A stretch of 9,127 nucleotides of DNA, from the NCBI GenBank assembly GCA_938084875.1, contig CALKFX010000183.1, positions 1-9,127 of the forward strand, in the 5' to 3' direction. The stretch is from an uncultured Flavobacteriales bacterium (lineage in GTDB: Bacteria; Bacteroidota; Bacteroidia; Flavobacteriales_D; Parvicellaceae). Below, in pieces: positions 6,886 through 9,127 of the stretch. A program made the position numbers and the translations under genes. Position 1 is the first letter of the stretch. Each line of letters begins with the position of its first letter. The notes under the pieces are model-generated. The model saw nothing but the letters and a program-made list of their open reading frames with translations. It was not told where the DNA came from and did not search any database.

Positions 6886-7950
6886 ATGGCACAATTTTAT
6901 TCCTTTAAAGTAAGTCAAATTAAAAGAGAAACTCATGACTCAGTTTCTATTTCCTTTGATATTGATAGTAAATATCATGATGATTTCAGATATGTGCCGG
7001 GTCAATATATTACTATTAAAGTTGATATTGACGGAGAAGATTGCAGAAGATCTTATTCTATTAGTTCTTCTATAACCGAAAAACTGACTATAGGGGTTAA
7101 AAAAGTGGAAGGTGGGAAAGTGTCTAATTTCATGAACGAAAAATTAAGTGTTGGAGATTATGTAGAGATTTCTGCGCCTCAAGGAAATTTTAAATTAGAA
7201 AATATTGGTTCTCAAAACATAAGAAAATTTGTTGCTTTTGCTGCAGGATCTGGAATTACACCAATACTTTCAATGATAAAAGAAATAAGCCTCCGTGAAG
7301 TAAAAAGTGAATTTTTATTGTTCTACTCAAATAAGACTATAAGGGATGTTATGTTTCAAAAGGATATTAATTTACTCTCTAATGAAAATATTTCTACAAA
7401 ATTTATTTTCACAAGAGAAGATGTCGAAAAAAAATTATATAATGGACGAATTAATGAACCAAAGGCATTGGAGCTGATGAGGTCTGAAATGTCGTTTTTA
7501 AATGCTGATGCTTTCTTTTTATGCGGGCCAGAAGAAATGATATTTTCGTCTAAGAAAGCTTTAGAGTCTTTAGGCATAGATAAAGAAAAAATAAAATTTG
7601 AACTATTTACAACACCAGTTGAAAAGGATGAAGAAGTAATAGTAGAAACATTAAATGAAGATTTTGATGGCAATTCTAAAGTCACCGTTATTTGTGATGA
7701 TGAAGAAGTTGATTTTGACTTAAATAAGGATGGAGATTCAATTCTTGATGCAGCAATGGAGCAAGACCTTGATGTCCCATTTTCTTGTAAAGGAGCAGTC
7801 TGTTGTACCTGCAAAGCCAAGGTTACTAAAGGAAAAGTAATTATGGATGCAAATTATGCTCTTTCAGATCAAGAAGTTGAAGATGGATATATATTGTCAT
7901 GCCAAGCTCATCCTGCTAGTGCTGAAGTTACTGTTGATTTTGATTTTTGA
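6886..7950 (+). CDS. paaE: PaaE-type phenylacetyl-CoA epoxidase reductase subunit
   Basis: This 354-residue protein has the ferredoxin-reductase layout of PaaE. An N-terminal FAD-binding barrel carries RRSYSIS (54-60). An NAD(P)-binding domain carries GSGITP (121-126) and CGPEEM (213-218). A C-terminal plant-type 2Fe-2S domain has ligands C301, C306, C309 and C339 (C-x4-C-x2-C-x29-C). The ending, with NYALSDQEVEDGYILSCQA (323-341) and a DFDF terminus, closely follows E. coli PaaE, which has 356 residues. PaaE passes electrons from NADPH to the di-iron oxygenase PaaABC that epoxidises the ring of phenylacetyl-CoA. No oxygenase subunit is in this window, so the partner must lie elsewhere or be another oxygenase or desaturase. 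The start is an ATG at 6886, divergent from the paaG-like gene across 84 bases. The 29-base gap to the next gene suggests co-transcription with it. Confidence 0.9.
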   Translation: MAQFYSFKVSQIKRETHDSVSISFDIDSKYHDDFRYVPGQYITIKVDIDGEDCRRSYSISSSITEKLTIGVKKVEGGKVSNFMNEKLSVGDYVEISAPQGNFKLENIGSQNIRKFVAFAAGSGITPILSMIKEISLREVKSEFLLFYSNKTIRDVMFQKDINLLSNENISTKFIFTREDVEKKLYNGRINEPKALELMRSEMSFLNADAFFLCGPEEMIFSSKKALESLGIDKEKIKFELFTTPVEKDEEVIVETLNEDFDGNSKVTVICDDEEVDFDLNKDGDSILDAAMEQDLDVPFSCKGAVCCTCKAKVTKGKVIMDANYALSDQEVEDGYILSCQAHPASAEVTVDFDF

Positions 7951-7979
7951 GATAAATTATTGTTAATTAATATAGTTTT

Positions 7980-8663
7980 ATGAATGTAGTAATAACAGGT
8001 TGTTCAAAGGGAATTGGTCATGAGCTCGTTAAAATTTGGAGTAAAAACCATATGGTTTATGGAATTTCTAGAAATAGAGAAAAGTTAGAATCGCTTAAAG
8101 CAAGTCTAACAAATCCTAGGAATTTTAATTATCTCTCTAAAGATATTGTTAACCTTAATCAGAATGACATAGATGATTTTGTTAAGGATAGTAAGGTTGA
8201 TGTGCTTGTTAATAACGCTGGTCATCTTATTAATAAGCCTTTTGTTGAGATAGAGTACGATGACTATAGAGAGTTAATGGATGTCAACTTTTGGGGTGCT
8301 TTTAATTTATCTCAGCTTCTAGTTAAAAAACTTTCGAATGCTAAAGGGCAGATTATTAATATATCAAGTATGGGTGGTATTAATTATACTTCAAAATTCC
8401 CAGGGCTATCTTTATACAGTTCTTCAAAAGCAGCTTTGTCTGTTTTTACTGAATGTTTAGCTGTTGAATTAAAAACAGAACAAATTAAAGTCAATGCTTT
8501 AGCTTTGGGAGCTGTTGAAACTGAAATGTTAAATAGTGCATTTCCTGGTTATGTTGCAGATACTAAAGCTCATGAAATGGCTTCTTTTATAGTTGAATTT
8601 GCAAACTCTGCCTCAAATATCATTAACGGGCAGGTTATAAGAGTGTCTAAAAGCAATCCTTGA
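7980..8663 (+). CDS. Short-chain dehydrogenase/reductase (SDR)
   Basis: This is a classical SDR of 227 residues, slightly short for the family (about 250). The Rossmann glycine motif TGCSKGIG lies at 6-13, NNAG at 78-81, and the catalytic tetrad reads as N103, S130, Y146 and K150 (YSSSK). SRN at 30-32, at the end of the second beta strand, places a basic residue that usually favours NADP(H). Where most relatives have a PG motif after the active site, this protein has LGAVETEM (176-183), so the first residue of that turn differs. The short C-terminus after NGQVIRVS (216-223) lacks the usual final glycine pair. The substrate cannot be told from sequence. The gene follows paaE by 29 bases and is probably co-transcribed, which may mean a shared pathway but does not prove one. 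Confidence 0.88.
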   Translation: MNVVITGCSKGIGHELVKIWSKNHMVYGISRNREKLESLKASLTNPRNFNYLSKDIVNLNQNDIDDFVKDSKVDVLVNNAGHLINKPFVEIEYDDYRELMDVNFWGAFNLSQLLVKKLSNAKGQIINISSMGGINYTSKFPGLSLYSSSKAALSVFTECLAVELKTEQIKVNALALGAVETEMLNSAFPGYVADTKAHEMASFIVEFANSASNIINGQVIRVSKSNP

Positions 8664-8696
8664 ATGCTGATTTTCAACAAGATATAATTACCTGTG

Positions 8697-8715
8697 TTAA
8701 ATATTGAATATTTAA
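8697..8715. repeat. 19-bp inverted repeat downstream of the SDR gene
   Basis: The arms TTAAATATT and AATATTTAA are perfect reverse complements with a single G between them. The position, 34 bases past the SDR stop and 12 bases before the upstream rRNA promoter, would fit either a weak transcript-end hairpin or a protein-binding site. It consists only of A-T pairs and has no T-run behind it, so an intrinsic terminator is unlikely. Confidence 0.4.
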
Positions 8716-8726
8716 GGCAAAATAGT

Positions 8727-8756
8727 TTGTCTTTATAAGAAATCATAGTATGTTTG
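8727..8756 (+). promoter_or_regulatory. rRNA promoter P1 (Bacteroidota -33/-7)
   Basis: TTG at 8727-8729 is followed after exactly 19 bases by TATGTTTG at 8749-8756, the full consensus of the Bacteroidota primary sigma factor (TTG, 19-20 bases, TAnnTTTG). Transcription should begin near 8762 and give a leader of about 250 bases before 16S. The bases just after the -7 element (CACCCCG) are GC-rich in an otherwise AT-rich stretch. Confidence 0.78.
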
Positions 8757-8830
8757 CACCCCGAAAAAGTTATTTAAGTATTTAAGCTAGATTCTAGAGA
8801 GATTAAATTTTTATTTTTTTTTATTTTCTC

Positions 8831-8860
8831 TTGTTTGATTTAAATTTTAAGTTATCTTTG
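8831..8860 (+). promoter_or_regulatory. rRNA promoter P2 (Bacteroidota -33/-7)
   Basis: TTG at 8831-8833, a 19-base spacer and TATCTTTG at 8853-8860 again match the -33/-7 consensus perfectly. It lies 104 bases downstream of P1. Transcription should begin near 8866, giving a leader of about 145 bases. A GC-rich run (CCGGCCG) follows the -7 element, and a long T-rich tract precedes the -33 element. Confidence 0.82.
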
Positions 8861-8899
8861 CCGGCCGATTGTGATACCAAAAGAGGTTTTACATCGTTA

Positions 8900-8917
8900 A
8901 ATGAGTTTAATCTCATT
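8900..8917 (+). promoter_or_regulatory. Small hairpin in the rRNA leader
   Basis: AATGAG (8900-8905) and CTCATT (8912-8917) pair perfectly around the loop TTTAAT. It lies 12 bases upstream of the boxA-like element, the relative order (stem-loop, then boxA) often found in rRNA leaders. A role as a boxB-like structure is inferred from position only. Confidence 0.4.
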
Positions 8918-8929
8918 AAAAATTTTTAA

Positions 8930-8939
8930 GTTCTTTGAA
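8930..8939 (+). promoter_or_regulatory. boxA-like antitermination site in the rRNA leader
   Basis: GTTCTTTGAA resembles the bacterial boxA consensus (TGYTCTTTAANA) and lies in the leader about 70 bases before the 16S gene. In rRNA operons boxA RNA is bound by NusB with ribosomal protein S10 and lets RNA polymerase pass Rho-dependent terminators. Assignment rests on sequence similarity and position. Confidence 0.6.
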
Positions 8940-9009
8940 TTATTGAAGTATAGAATTAAAAGACTAGCAAACCCTGAGATTTGTTTCAACAAAACTTAAA
9001 GTTATAATT

Positions 9010-9127
<118 letters not shown>

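Larger units (their letters stand above)
8664..9009 (+). other. rRNA operon promoter and leader region without genes
   Basis: No credible reading frame lies between the SDR stop and the 16S gene. The stretch holds an AT-rich inverted repeat, two tandem consensus promoters, a T-rich tract (about 8805-8830) ahead of the second promoter that could act as an UP-like element, a small hairpin and a boxA-like site. A short inverted repeat (8980-8993, TTTGT and ACAAA with a 4-base loop) lies just before the 16S start. No clear terminator for the SDR gene is visible. Confidence 0.7.

Noticed and set aside
7356..7820. Minus-strand open frame of 154 serine-rich residues
   Set aside because: It is antisense to paaE and has no recognisable domain.

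Overview
The window looks like chromosomal DNA of a low-GC Bacteroidota, most likely a marine Flavobacteriales-type bacterium. Four things point there. The sequence is very AT-rich and the genes lack clear Shine-Dalgarno sites. The promoters before the rRNA gene have the Bacteroidota form (TTG, 19 bases, TAnnTTTG). There is a family S46 dipeptidyl peptidase. The 16S rRNA gene begins at about 9010 with a Bacteroidota-like 5' end. The exact family cannot be fixed from 118 bases of 16S.

Left part, minus strand (3811 down to 1): four genes in one direction, probably an operon. In transcription order they are an unrecognised multi-pass membrane protein with an acidic tail, an RlmL-type THUMP RNA methyltransferase, a small TraR/DksA-type C4 zinc-finger protein, and a DUF349 repeat protein that runs off the left edge. 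The middle two suggest a link to rRNA or ribosome biology.

Centre: a divergent intergenic region (3812-3904) separates that operon from a secreted dipeptidyl peptidase of the DPP11 type (3905-6016). It converges with only two bases of spacing on a PaaG-like enoyl-CoA hydratase/isomerase (6801-6019, minus).

Right part, plus strand: a PaaE-type flavin/2Fe-2S reductase (6886-7950) is divergent from the paaG-like gene and is followed 29 bases later by a short-chain dehydrogenase. PaaG and PaaE both belong to aerobic phenylacetyl-CoA breakdown, but the epoxidase subunits PaaABCD are not in the window.

The last 460 bases are the start of an rRNA operon: two tandem consensus promoters, a leader with a boxA-like antitermination element, and the first ~118 bases of 16S rRNA. 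I found no mobile element, CRISPR array, tRNA or clear undescribed system. Most of the window is ordinary core genome, and the points of interest are regulatory details and the two poorly characterised proteins.
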